From positions 18,144,529-18,208,528 of the forward strand of contig NC_044920.1 in the NCBI RefSeq assembly GCF_003576645.1: a stretch of 64,000 bases of DNA. The letters run 5' to 3'. The translations under genes and the position numbers were made by a program. Shown here in pieces: positions 35,356 through 46,469 of the stretch. Under the pieces are notes generated by a model. That model saw only the letters and a program-made list of their open reading frames with translations. It did not search any database and had not been told where the DNA came from. Within the stretch, counting starts at the first letter, position 1. Every line of letters begins with the position of its first letter. Source of the stretch: Ipomoea triloba. Lineage: Eukaryota > Streptophyta > Magnoliopsida > Solanales > Convolvulaceae.

Positions 35356-35537
35356 CCAAAAATCTTGTGGTCTAGTGGCACTCGGTGTCCTGGTTTACAC
35401 TCTCACATGAATGATGGGAGTGGGTTTGAGCCTCAGTGGAGGCAATTGTTGACTCTTTGTGCTTCAGTTGGTTGAGAAAGTAACTATGAACATATACTAT
35501 ACTGTAACAGAGTCAGTAGTCCTAAAAAAAAAAAAAG
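35356..35537 (+). mobile_element. SINE copy 2, same family
   Basis: Same head (TGGTCTAGTGGC), B box (GGTTTGAGCCTC) and tail (AACAGAGTCAGTAGTCC, then a run of A) as copy 1. Target duplication ATTAGTAAATTAAA / ATTACTAAATTAAA at 35342-35355 and 35538-35551. It is longer than copy 1 because it keeps a middle block (ATTGTTGACTCTTTGTGCTT). Confidence 0.85.
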
Positions 35538-35551
35538 AATTACTAAATTAA

Positions 35552-36257
35552 AGCACTTTCCATACAAACAATTTCATCAAGTATACGACATATTTAATAA
35601 AATTATATTCTCTCGCACGTTATATTATTAATAATACCCTTACCTGCAAATTCATTAAAATACAAGACTATTACAAGTCACTATAGAAATTCTCAAACAA
35701 ACATACTTTCTTGTCCACAACGTAACAACTATCTATTAGAAAAAATATACAGATTAAAAAAAAAAAGATATTTGATATATTTTAACTAAAAAGTATTACA
35801 CGTCATACGTGAGAATCTCACACAAGACATACATACTCTATAAAAAATAATTAATTATTTGTATTTCTAATCTATGACATCATATATTCTGATATTCATA
35901 TGTAAATTAAATTTTCTTTTTTAATATAATAAGTCATTAATTAAATGCACATATGTTTTTTAAAAAAAAAGCACATATTTTTGGTCTTTTAATTCTAAAT
36001 TTAAAAGCTATTTCTCTTGGTCAAACTATAAATCTTATTGAATTTATTGTAGATGGTCATTTTGTTAGACATTTTAAAATAATAAGTAAGAAAAGATTCA
36101 GAAAGGGGTTAATTGATTGGTTAATTAGACAATGCATGTGAGGTAAGGGACAATATCATGACACCCATTTCCAATCCCATGCAAATCGCATGATTACTTC
36201 AACTACCAAACTTATAACTCTGATGATGGCATCAATAATTTATTACTTTAACAATAT
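35552..36257. other. Intergenic, no gene seen
   Basis: AT-rich; poly-A tracts only. Confidence 0.4.
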
Positions 36258-36275
36258 ACTGAATCCCTTTCATAT

Positions 36276-36352
36276 TTTAGTACTACTGACTCTATTACAA
36301 TGCTGAGACTTGAACTCGTGAACTCTCATTTGAGAAAGTCACTTCGTGCGCC
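36276..36352 (-). mobile_element. SINE copy 3, short and inverted
   Basis: On the minus strand it reads AGTGGCGCACGAAGTGACTT, a B box-like region GAGTTCAAGTCTC, then AGAGTCAGTAGTACTAAAA. The flanks ACTGAATCCCTTTCATAT and ACTGAATCCCTTTTATAT (36258-36275, 36353-36370) are an 18-bp duplication with one mismatch. Confidence 0.75.
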
Positions 36353-36370
36353 ACTGAATCCCTTTTATAT

Positions 36371-37384
36371 AATTTTCTTTGTACTTAATTTTTAAATTTT
36401 ATACGATGTTAGTGTGACATTATGTCACACCTTTCTTTAAAGAATATATATAGTTATACTGATTATAATCATATATCTCATTTTTGTTAGAATTATAACA
36501 AAATATGTAATAATAAATAAATAATCTAAGTAAAAAAAAAAAAATTCTTTTGTGACAAGAAAAATTCGCAACTACTATCCGATATTATGATTAAGTAAAC
36601 CTTGGTTTTATGTAATATTCTGTAATTCACATTAAAAAAAAAGTAAATTATACTAAAAAATCTCGTGCGATGAACTTGACCAAGAAGTGTTTGAAAAAAA
36701 AAAAAAAAAAAACTTTCATTTTTTAAAGTATGACAGGATGCGATACACTAGTAAAAAAATATGTAAAATATTAACAATTTTAGTGACAAAAAGGTTAGGT
36801 GTTCTCGGGATTCCATCCATACTAGGACACTGACACTTCTTCAGCTACTTTAATTTGATGCATTATTGTTTTTATTATTACTCCGTAATATTATTGTTGG
36901 TATTATTGTGACCCCCACTCGTGTAATACATGGATAATGACATATACTCTATAATTATATTATTTATAAAATTTATAAAGTGTAAAATAAATAAATTATT
37001 AAAATATTATATAATATTTTAATTTTTTTATTATAATAAAGTAGGTATAGTGCATAGTATTAAATTTGGCTTTGTAATGAATTAGTCTTGTGATTAAATA
37101 AAAATAAAAAATAAATAAATAAATAAATAAATAAAAGCAATCACAAACCCATTACTTTTTAGATTTTAAAAATGCCATAGTGATACAAATAGAGCTATAT
37201 ATACCAAAAAAGTCATCAAGATTGAATCTTATTTTGTGAGTATTTATGGGCAAGAGATACCTAAAAGTTAGAGTGCAAAGTGATTTTGGTAGATACAAAT
37301 TTTGAATTTTAATTAAATGTAATAAACACAACAAATAATGTATTTGGATGTTGAAAGAGATTGTAATCTTCATCTACTAAACTA
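36371..37384. other. Intergenic, no gene seen
   Basis: Very AT-rich, with a (AAAT)n run near 37100-37135. No feature recognised. Confidence 0.4.
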
Positions 37385-37740
37385 TTGCAAGTAAATGTAA
37401 TATTAGTAAATGCAAGCTAAGTGTTGCTTCAAGTTTCTAAAAATATATTTCTTTGGTAAATTATTGCAACTAAATGTAATAATAGTAAATGCAAGCTAAT
37501 ATGAGGCAGTGTGGGAGCAACCTCTCAAAGTGATGTGGGGTTTCTTGTACGCAGTGAGCAAAGGTCTAGCATTTGTGTTCAATTGAGTTATCATGATTTA
37601 CATCCTCATATATGTTTTGTCGGGTCGACGCGTGGGGGTCTTTGAGGTTGGGGATTCAATCTTTTGGGAGCAAAGTAAATACAAGCTAAGTGTTGCTTCA
37701 AGTTTCTAAAAACATATTTCTTTGGTAAATGCAAGTCGTG
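37385..37740. repeat. Local tandem repeat interrupted by a 175-bp insertion
   Basis: The block GTAAATGCAAGCTAAGTGTT, then GCTTCAAGTTTCTAAAAA, occurs at about 37408 and 37675. The segment 37500-37674 (TATGAGGCAGTGTGGGAGCA start, TTGGGAGCAAA end) lies between 15-bp copies GTAAATGCAAGCTAA and GTAAATACAAGCTAA. It could be a small retroposon or just unique DNA between tandem units. Confidence 0.5.
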
Positions 37741-37752
37741 TGTGTTGCTTTA

Positions 37753-37778
37753 TAATAATAATAATAATAATAATAATA

Positions 37779-37811
<33 letters not shown>
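37753..37811. repeat. (AAT)n(ATT)n self-complementary microsatellite
   Basis: About nine AAT units followed directly by about ten ATT units, so the tract can fold on itself as one hairpin. Confidence 0.95.
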
Positions 37812-37992
37812 TACATTTTCAAATATATATTAATTTTAATATCATTGATATTTTCATCATGTCAAGTTTTAATGACAAATTATGTCGTGGACTAGGGTCG
37901 CTTTGCATAGTGGGCCTTGGCCCAAAATTACATCGTTATATATTAAGTGTTAATTAGTCCATCATATTTAATAACATTATAATACACTACGT

Positions 37993-38259
37993 CCATAATA
38001 TCTGTTCTATATATCCATAAACCAAACTTTAATGTCCATAAACATTAAACTAAATGTACATCATATATATTTTTATTCGCTCTATAGTTGGTTCATAACA
38101 TTCCTTCTACAAGTTCATAAAAACAAAGCTTGATGCACATTTACATTATAATACTGACGCAGAATGTTTAATGCTATTCACATGTACCATATTTATAATA
38201 TTTGTTTTATATATCCATAAACATAACCCTTAATGTTCATACACACTAAACTAAATGTA

Positions 38260-38294
<35 letters not shown>

Positions 38295-38850
38295 TTTACT
38301 CTATAGACTATAGTATATTCATATGTTCATTCTATACGTTCATAAAAACAAAACTTAATGTATATAAACATTACACTACAAATGTATAATGTTTAATACA
38401 CCTCCTATCCCATTTTATATATTTGATTTGATTAACGAGACATGAATGAAGTTATTTTTAATTCAATTTTTATAATATTAAATTTAGTATTAGTATATAA
38501 AATGTATATATATTTAAAAAACTACATTTAAAATATTGTTATGCACAAAAAATCAAATTTAAAAATAGTTTAAAAAAATACTAAAGAATATAATCAATGA
38601 AGAAATAATTAATTTGACAAATGAATAATTAACATGACACGTAAAATGGAATAGATGGAGTAACATTCATCATCTACTGTGGTCATAATATTTGTTTTAT
38701 ATGTTGATAAACATAAACCTCAATCTTCATAAATGCTAAACTAAATGTACATCATATGTATTTACATTAACTCTATAATAATAGGTTCATGATGTTCTTT
38801 CTATATGTCATGAAAATAAAGTTTAATGTACATAAATATTACATAAAAAC
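37993..38850. repeat. Three diverged ~190-bp tandem repeats
   Basis: Units at about 37993-38153, 38187-38398 and 38665-38850 share the order ATATCCATAAACATAA, CTAAACTAAATGTACATCAT, TTCATAAAAACAAA-type blocks. A Stowaway MITE (38399-38660) separates units 2 and 3. No gene. Confidence 0.7.
38399..38660. mobile_element. Stowaway-like MITE
   Basis: The left end CACCTCCTATCCCATTTTA and inverted right end CTCCATCTATTCCATTTTA match at 15 of 19 positions, with TA on each side (38397-38398, 38661-38662), as expected for Tc1/mariner-derived Stowaway elements. Confidence 0.72.
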
Positions 38851-39678
38851 AAATAATTTTTTAATGATATATTTTTTTATGCATTAACTTTATATGTACA
38901 AAAAGAAACTGAGAAAAATAAATTTAAGTTGAAAAAAAAAAGAGGTAAAAGAATGAAAATTGTGGATATTTTAAGTGTATGTAGCAATTTCATTATTCAG
39001 GTTTCAAATCTAGAGGCGATGGATATCAGATCTGGTTACCTCAAAGCGATGGATGGCGATGGTTAGAGGTCGCCGGTCTGGAGGCTGGCAGTCGACGATG
39101 GATGGCGATGGTTGGAGGCGATTGACAGCTGTGGAGGAAGCTTGGGATAAGTTGAAGGTATTTTGGTGGAGGATTTCATATATGGTTTCTAGAGAAGCAA
39201 ATTGGTGGTGGTAATTATAGGCTTATAGCCTTAATAATGGTAATTAAAATTAAAAAAAAATAAAAAATAAATCGGGCACCTAGGCGCCTAACAATTTTTT
39301 CAACCTTTGGTAATAATATCTCATTCCTAAGAATGTTATTCCAATATCAATTATGTTTAAACCAAACAATGGAATAGGTCTATTCTAAGGAATGTTATTC
39401 CATTCTAGCATATTCAATGAAACATGCCATAAATCTAAAACGTGTTTTATGTTTTTTCCCCCTATCGCAACACTTCTTTTATCACTAGTAAGACACTTGC
39501 ATCTCTTTTAGAGTGTCAGGTTCAAACTCTTCAACCTTTACAAGATATTTATCTAATTAACTTGAAAATTTTAGTAGTTGTAAGATCCTAACCCTTGATT
39601 TTTAGAGGATGTGAAGGTATCCACACTTTTTATCAGGAGAGATGTTCTCACTTGAACCATCCCATATATATATATATA
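38851..39678. other. Intergenic, no gene seen
   Basis: GATGGATGGCGATGGT-like words recur three times at 39017-39120, which hints at an old exon fragment or small repeat. I cannot assign it. Confidence 0.4.
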
Positions 39679-40376
39679 CTAGTTTTATACGCACATTGCG
39701 CGTATCGGTTAATGCCCAATGTTTATATTTAAATAAATATTTGAAAATATATCAATGCAAGATTATATAGGATAAGTTTATACATGGGTAATTGAATGTC
39801 GAATTTTTTTTATTTAAATATCTAACTCAAAGTATATGAATCCAAGATAATATAGAAAATTCATTATAATTATTACTAAAATAAATGTTTGCAACCTTGT
39901 AAAATCGATAGTCTAAATATTTGGTCTAAAAATGATAGCCTAAATAAATATTACTTTTCATTTGAATTTTTCTAAGTGTTCTTAATTCTTTTTTGAGTAA
40001 CATTGACATTGTCTTCATCTTTACTATTTGTTCTCTTCCTTTTTGTTGGTAGTGTGTTATTTGCAATTCGGTTATTGTTGGTAGCATAGATGACAACGTC
40101 ATGCAATGAGATTATGATATAGGAGTTATAGACTTTCCTTTAGGTGTTCTGCTTGGGGTTCATTTGGTTCAACCATTATTGTTGAATAAGTTATTGTGGA
40201 TAAAGAAATCCTTAGTTTAAGAAAAAAAATTACATAAATTAATAAAAATTTGAAAATTTAAAATATTATATATTCCAAAGATATTAAAAGGTAGTTTCTC
40301 TCTTCAATTTGCTGGGTAATGGGTTATTTGAGTACTTTCATTATCAACAAATCTCTCAAGTAGTTAATATGATTGG

Positions 40377-43300
40377 GTTATTTCAAGGCAGATGGGTCAT
40401 GCGAACCATGCTGGGCTATATAAACTTGAAAGTAAAATCCGGAAGGAACTCGAGGAAACGTTGCACCAAGAGGAAATCCTATGGTTTCAACAAGCTAGAG
40501 AAGAGTGGATTGTGTCTGGGGATCGCAACACGAAATTCTACCATGCTGCGACAAAAACCAAAAGGGCTAGGCAAGGAAGGCATAATTTCCTAGATAAGGA
40601 GGGTAACCCGCTGGTGGATGAAAAGCAGATCGAGAAAACAGTTCAGGACTATTTCACTGGAATTTTTACGAAAGATATCGAGGCTGACATTGAACACGTT
40701 CCAAGAGGCCGATTTCCTACACTGGAGGAGGATGACTGGAATAGATTCAATGCTACCTTCGACCTTGGGGAAATCAAAAGAGCCCTCTTCGAAATGAGTC
40801 CGTTGAAAGCTCCGGGCCCGGATGGATTCCATGCATCTTTCTATCAAAAAGCTTGGAATGTAGTTGGAAACTCGGTTTCCAAACAGGTTGACATCTTTAT
40901 GCAGACTGGAACGCTTGAAGAAGGCATGAATGACACTCTCATTGCCCTCATCCCGAAAAACAGCTGTCCTACAAGCGCTAGCCAATACCGCCCAATCAGT
41001 CTTTGTAATGTTATCTACAAAATCATTACAAAAACTATGACGAATCGCATAAAACCTATATTAAGAAAACTGGTTGGGCAGGAACAAAGTAGCTTTGTGC
41101 CGGGAAGACAAATTACTGACAATATCCTGATTTATCAGGAAGCGGTGCACTCTATGCGTCAAAAGCAAGGCAAAAAAGGTTACATGGTTCTAAAAATAGA
41201 CCTAGAGAAAGCCTATGACAGACTGAACTGGGATTTTATTAGAGACACTCTGAAAGATGTGGGAATGCATAATGAGTGGGTTAGAAATATCATGGCATGC
41301 GTCGAAACCCCGAGGTTGAGGGTAATATGGAATGGCAACCAGCTTGAACAAATTATCCCTTCCAGGGGCATCCGTCAAGGGGACTCTATATCTCCTTATC
41401 TGTTTGTTTTGTGTATGGAGCGCCTAAGCCACATCATAAAAGAACAGGTCGAACAAGGGAATTGGAAAGGGCTCCGAACTTCAAGGTATGGACCCGTACT
41501 CACTCATTTGTTTTTTGCTGACGATCTTGTTTTGTTTACCGAAGCCTCGCAGGAGCAAATTGCTATGGTCTCGCAGACTCTGGAGAGATTCAGCCGGGCC
41601 TCAGGTCAAAGAGTCAGTCTTAGCAAGTCTCAAATATTCTTCTCTAAGAATGTGGATAGGGAAGAAGCCCAGAAAATTATAGCCATCGCTGGCATCCCTC
41701 AGACTATGAACCTGGGGAAGTACCTAGGGGTCCCTACGTTCCATGGTAGGGTAACAAACGACCTTTTCTCCCCGATGCTGGATAGGATGGACGAGAGGCT
41801 AAGTGGTTGGAAGGCAAAGTTTCTGACTTTAGCTGGAAGACAAGTCTTAGCACAATCGGTGCTTCAAACCATTCCATATTACGGGATGCAGACTATCTTC
41901 ATGCCAGCAGGAGTATGGGAGGCGATTAATAAACGTATTCGAAGATTTCTCTGGGGGGGAACTCCGGAGGCCCGAAAATGCCACCTTGTGTGCTAGGAGG
42001 AGGTTACGAAACCAAAGAACGCAGGTGGGTTGGGTCTGCGATCAGCAAAAGACATGAATTTGTCATTCATGGCAAAGCTTGGATGGCAAATCCTCATCAA
42101 CAAAGATAGCCTATGGGTCAAAATCCTGAAGGAAAAATATAGTCATGGTAAGGCAGGAGTGGAGGTGTTGTGCGATAAAGCAAACTGCTCCAATGCCTGG
42201 AGGGGAATTGTTGCGGCAAGGAATATAACTCTAAAAGGGACCAGGAGCTATGTTAGAGATGGAAGGGCAACTCATTTTTGGACAGATGCATGGATACACG
42301 AAATGCCGTTGGCACCCTTGAGTCCCATGCAAGATAGCAACTCATGCAACGATAGCCTCGTGCGTGACTACTGGAATACCTCTACTGGATGGGAATGGGA
42401 TCTTCTTCCGAATTTACCGCCTGAAATCAAGAACCGACTGGAAGGGTTCACCTTGTACGACGGTGAAGGCAGCGACGAGTACTACTGGAGCAGAGAAGCC
42501 AACGGTAAGTTCTCTATCACTTCTGCATATGCTTTAGTGCAAGATTTGCCGGCTAACATGCAGGAAAAAGTCTAGAGTAAGGTGTGGAAGCTTAGAACCC
42601 CGAGCAAAATCAAGACGTTCATCTGGACTGCCATCCATGACAGAATCATGGGAAATGCGGAAAGGAGAAGGAGGGGGTTCACCATGGAGGGCAATTGTGA
42701 GGTGTGTCACGGGATGATGGAATCTACGGACCATATCCTCAGAGAATGTAAAGAAGCACAGCAGATTTGGGAGGCCTTTACAACTGCTGACAGAAGAAGG
42801 AGCTAGAGGGGTCTCAACCTGAAAGACTGGATTACGGAGAACCTAAGCGAGGGGAGAAACGAGATCGAAGAGGACTGGCCAACTACATTCGCCATCATTG
42901 TGTGGTGGTTGTGGAAATGGCGATGCGATAGAGTGTTCAACAGACAAGACACAGCACTCCAACACAAGATCAATCGTATAAGAGAAACAAATGAGGAGAT
43001 TGAACGTGCCTTTGCTCATCTCAACGACAGCAGAGCTATGTCAGACAGAATCACAGTTCGCCGGCTCCGGTGGAAAGCAGCTACGGAGCATGGTGTCACA
43101 CTCAACGTGGATGGGAGCACCAAAGCTGGTACCACCACGGCTGGATGGGGTGGAGTCATTCGGAACAAGAACGGAGAGTGGATAGAAGGCGTGTCGTGCA
43201 GAGTACCGTATGGTGATGCGACGCTGATCGAAGCAACCGCAATTGCAGAAGGACTTCGATGGGCGTGGCAGAGAGGCTATCGTGACATTGAACTGCAGTC

Positions 43301-43970
43301 TGATGCCAAGAATGTTGTCCACTGGATTCAAGGGGAAGCAACGAATCGCGGCCCTTTGAAACAACGCATAGATGAGGTGAAAGGTTGGCTAGCCATGGAC
43401 TGGAGAGTAACTTGTCGGGTGGTCTACAGAGAGCAAAATAGAGTGGCTGACAAGCTAGCGTTTCTTGGAGCGACTCAGGGTGATGACACACAAAGCTTTC
43501 GCGAGTGCCCAAGTGTGAGCGATGATGCCTATCTTGAAGATTTGGCATACGTCAAGCAAACATGGGTCTCATGGTCCCCTCTACATCACACAATCCCATA
43601 TTTTTGTATATACATTCAACGACCAGTGCAGCCATTTCTTAACGTGCGACCACACCTGAGCTGTCCAGTCGGACAGTTCTTTGGTTCACTTTAGCATTGC
43701 AATTGTCAGGTAACCTCCACTTCTACATCTCGCTGCTCAATGGGGGTCTGCTGCGCCCTCGAACACTGGTAGTGCTTCAGTAGCGGTGGCGGTGAACGGA
43801 GGAGAAGGCTGTGGTAGTGGCGGCAGTAGTAAGAAGACCGACTTTGCAACTACTTCAGGGCCAGCTCCTGGCAGCCCAGGGTGGAATAGAAGGGGTGGAA
43901 TTCCTAACCGGGGTGGAGGAACATAATTGTTAACTCCCCGGGGTCCCCCCCTCCCTTCCGATTTAAAAAA
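40377..43970 (+). mobile_element. 5'-truncated L1-type LINE
   Basis: An exact 11-bp target duplication AATATGATTGG (40366-40376 and 43971-43981), a 3' A-run and truncation inside ORF2 are the marks of target-primed insertion. It keeps RT, the zinc-finger linker and RNase H, and lacks ORF1 and the endonuclease. Confidence 0.92.
40392..43694 (+). pseudogene. LINE ORF2: reverse transcriptase, zf-RVT and RNase H, three in-frame stops
   Basis: One frame runs from before 40392 to 43694. RT blocks are visible in order: APGPDGFHASFYQKAW, YRPISLCNVIYKIITK, SSFVPGRQITDNI, KIDLEKAYDRLNWDF, IRQGDSISPYLFVLCMERL, and FFADDLVLF with the catalytic FADD (about 41510). Then come a zinc-finger linker (TPSKIKTFIWTAIHDRI, CEVCHGMMESTDHILRECKE) and RNase H (NVDGSTKAGTTTAGWGGVIR, IEATAIAEGLRWA, LQSDAKNVV, NRVADKLA). 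Stops are TAG at about 41994, 42573 and 42804, each after a C. Apart from these the frame is intact over 1,100 codons, so inactivation looks recent. It resembles plant L1/LINE ORF2. Confidence 0.92.
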
Positions 43971-44832
43971 AATATGATTGGTTTCAAACTATTCTTTTTT
44001 ATTTTTTTTTCATGGTATTAAAGAAATACATATGTATCATTTTTTGGTGTAACTACTAATTTATTTAATTCAATAAGAGTAAAATAGAGCGATTCCGCTT
44101 CAATTTGTTGGGTTATTTGAGTACTCTCTTTGTCAACCAATCCCCAAGTAGTTAATATAATTAGCTTCAAATTTAAAAAAAAAATTCATAGTATTAATAA
44201 AATACTTGGTAAATAAATATATAACATTATTTCGTACTATAACTTTGATATTTAATTACAAGATATTGTAAAAATAAGATAATGGACAATGTAATGAATA
44301 TCAATTGATAAATTTGAATGTAAAGAATCTTTGCATAAGAGAAAATAAAGACAATATAACTAATGAAATTATTTCTCTTATTTAATTTAATTTTTTTATA
44401 ATGAATAATTTTTTCAAATAAAGGTATTGTAGACACATAATTCTAAATTAAAGAAATACATATGTATCATTTTTTGTTGTAGCTACTAACTTATTTAATT
44501 TAATAAGAGTAAATAGAGTGAGAAACTTAATTATGTCAAATTTGATTGAGATAAAGTTCGAACCTAAGATCTTTCTTATAGAAATTTATGGGTAAATTAA
44601 AAGTTAACGGAATATTAACGGAAAAGAGATTATTTAACGGAAAACTTAACGGATAATCATAAAAGTAAGGTTAAATTAGGTAATCTCTATTAATAATATT
44701 AATTTGAATTATCTTAACCATCTATTTGATTAAATAATTCATCTGAACCATCCTTTTGATTAAATAATTTGACCGCCATTTTTTCTACCCATTTTAGGCC
44801 TAACTCTCTTGGGCTCTTATTAGTATAGTAGA

Positions 44833-45653
44833 TATAACCAACCAAACACTAAAATATAATTATTATTATAATTATAAATGTCTATTCTCTTAACGAACCA
44901 AACCATAAAATACAATTTATATTCTATTACTTGTTTGTTTATTCCATCCTCTATGGAATAACATTCATATTCCCTCAAAATCCATTCCGTGAGCTAAACA
45001 TGTTGTTAATGGTACGGTATGTAGGGACATCTGAGCGATGTTACCTACCTGCAAGTAGAAGAAAAATACTTCTACTTATCTGCAATTTGTTACTCGATAC
45101 TAAAGTATGTTATCATCTGCAAAAAGAGACAAGTTATATAATGGTAAATATTGGAACTACTCCAGGTCCAAGTCCCTGGTTTGTAATATCCCATCTCTGC
45201 CTGCTGCATTTCTTCCTCCAATCTCCACCCTCAGCCTCTGCTATTCAGCAGCTTTCAATTCATTACAAATAGAGGGGAGGGTTTTTACAGTTACAACAAC
45301 CAATCTATATAACCAACCAACCAATTCTACGATTATTCATCCATCGCCTCCCCTTGTACAGAAAAAAAAACAAAAATTTGGGGAAAAAAACAAATCAATA
45401 TCCAACGCATATAATCAATCAAATTCCCTAGGTTGGAAAAGAAAAGATAATTGGAACACATCGTCCTTCATCCCTCGGAATAGGACTTTTTCAAACCAAA
45501 TTGGAGTAATAAAATTACACTAGTACAATGTTGCCTCTGGTACAAAACTCATAGCTTGAAATGATCTCCTTCCAAATCCCTTCATGCTCACTTGCTTCCA
45601 GATGTTATGTTGTCTGTATCAACGGGGTTCTTCGGATTAAGCTCATAAACCAA
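44833..45653. other. Region 3' of the MINDY-like gene
   Basis: The right part (about 45290-45653) is the likely 3' untranslated region of the gene. The rest is AT-rich with no feature recognised. Confidence 0.45.
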
Positions 45654-46469
45654 TCAGACTATACTGGGTGCATCGCCTTCCCAACTACAAGTGGCACGCG
45701 CCCAGCGCGTCCGAATGCAGTCGACTAAAGGAGCATGCTGAGAAGGCTCGGGTTTAGACACTTCAGTGACTGTGTCCTTTGCCCCAGGATCAATTTTAGC
45801 CGGAACATCTGACATAAATTCTTCTGGAGTCCACCTCGGGGGAACTGAAACCCTCAACTTGGTCAGTCTTGGTCTTTGTATTGGAATTTCTCTTCCAGAC
45901 GACGCTTGGTTCCCGTTCATAACTGATTTTGCAATCCCATTGAAGTGATAAAGATCAAAAACCTTTTTCCCCAATAAGCCACTAGAATCTTTCAATCCTC
46001 CAAGATTCTTGTCGAGATCCAAAAGAATCTGCCAAAATTCACTCCACACAATGAATCCCGTGTTGCAAAGTTGCTCGAGCTTCTCAGCTGGGAGAATAAT
46101 ATTAGTATCCCTAAGGACTTGGTGGAAACCTTCCACACCAATGAATCCTCCACCACCACTTTGATCATGTGCATCAAATGCTCTTCGGATCTGTGATTCT
46201 CTACCCTCAAGTTCATTCTCCTCTTGAACTTTGGTATCAAGAGCAAATAGGACCGTATAATGAGATTCACTACCAACAACCCAAATCGGCCACCTTGGGC
46301 ACTTCAAATACTGCCCAACCTTACAGTAGTTTAGGGATTCTAGCAGAGTAAGGAATCCAACTTCAACAGTTGTCGATATACCCTTCACAAACATGCCACC
46401 ACCTAAGTCCATCATCCCATCAAAAACATTTGCCACAGCCCTTCCACATAGCAATAGGTTTACAATTTC
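45654..46469 (-). CDS. MINDY-like gene, coding exon 7 (catalytic His, EF-hand-like loop)
   Basis: The last exon encodes EIVNLLLCGRAVANVFDG, then SESHYTVLFALDTK with the presumed catalytic His, an EF-hand-like segment with the 12-residue loop DQSGGGGFIGVE, and a basic tail with PPRWTPEEFM near the end. The stop codon is at 45654. The exon begins after ATAACAG, upstream of the first TTG. The 3' untranslated region should lie in about 45290-45653; I see no canonical AATAAA there. Confidence 0.9.
   Translation of the reverse strand, partial: EIVNLLLCGRAVANVFDGMMDLGGGMFVKGISTTVEVGFLTLLESLNYCKVGQYLKCPRWPIWVVGSESHYTVLFALDTKVQEENELEGRESQIRRAFDAHDQSGGGGFIGVEGFHQVLRDTNIILPAEKLEQLCNTGFIVWSEFWQILLDLDKNLGGLKDSSGLLGKKVFDLYHFNGIAKSVMNGNQASSGREIPIQRPRLTKLRVSVPPRWTPEEFMSDVPAKIDPGAKDTVTEVSKPEPSQHAPLVDCIRTRWARATCSWEGDAPSIV

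Larger units (their letters stand above)
39679..44832 (-). mobile_element. Helitron on the minus strand, interrupted by a LINE
   Basis: Minus-strand 3' end: stem ATACGC / GCGTAT, then AAAACTAG and T at 39678. Minus-strand 5' end: TCTACTATACTAATAAGAGC preceded by A at about 44833. The 3' ~480 bp match copy 1 at 14510-15000. Without the LINE it is about 1.55 kb. It contains a diverged tandem duplication (40299-44090 without the LINE, and 44093-44521). The 5' boundary is the less certain one. Confidence 0.65.

Noticed and set aside
39480..39560. Possible tRNA-like SINE head around GGTTCAAACTC
   Set aside because: Only a B box-like word is present; no A box, tail or target duplication could be found.
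42984..43548. Minus-strand frames opposite the LINE RNase H region
   Set aside because: They are antisense shadows of the LINE ORF2 frame, which has clear RNase H motifs on the plus strand.
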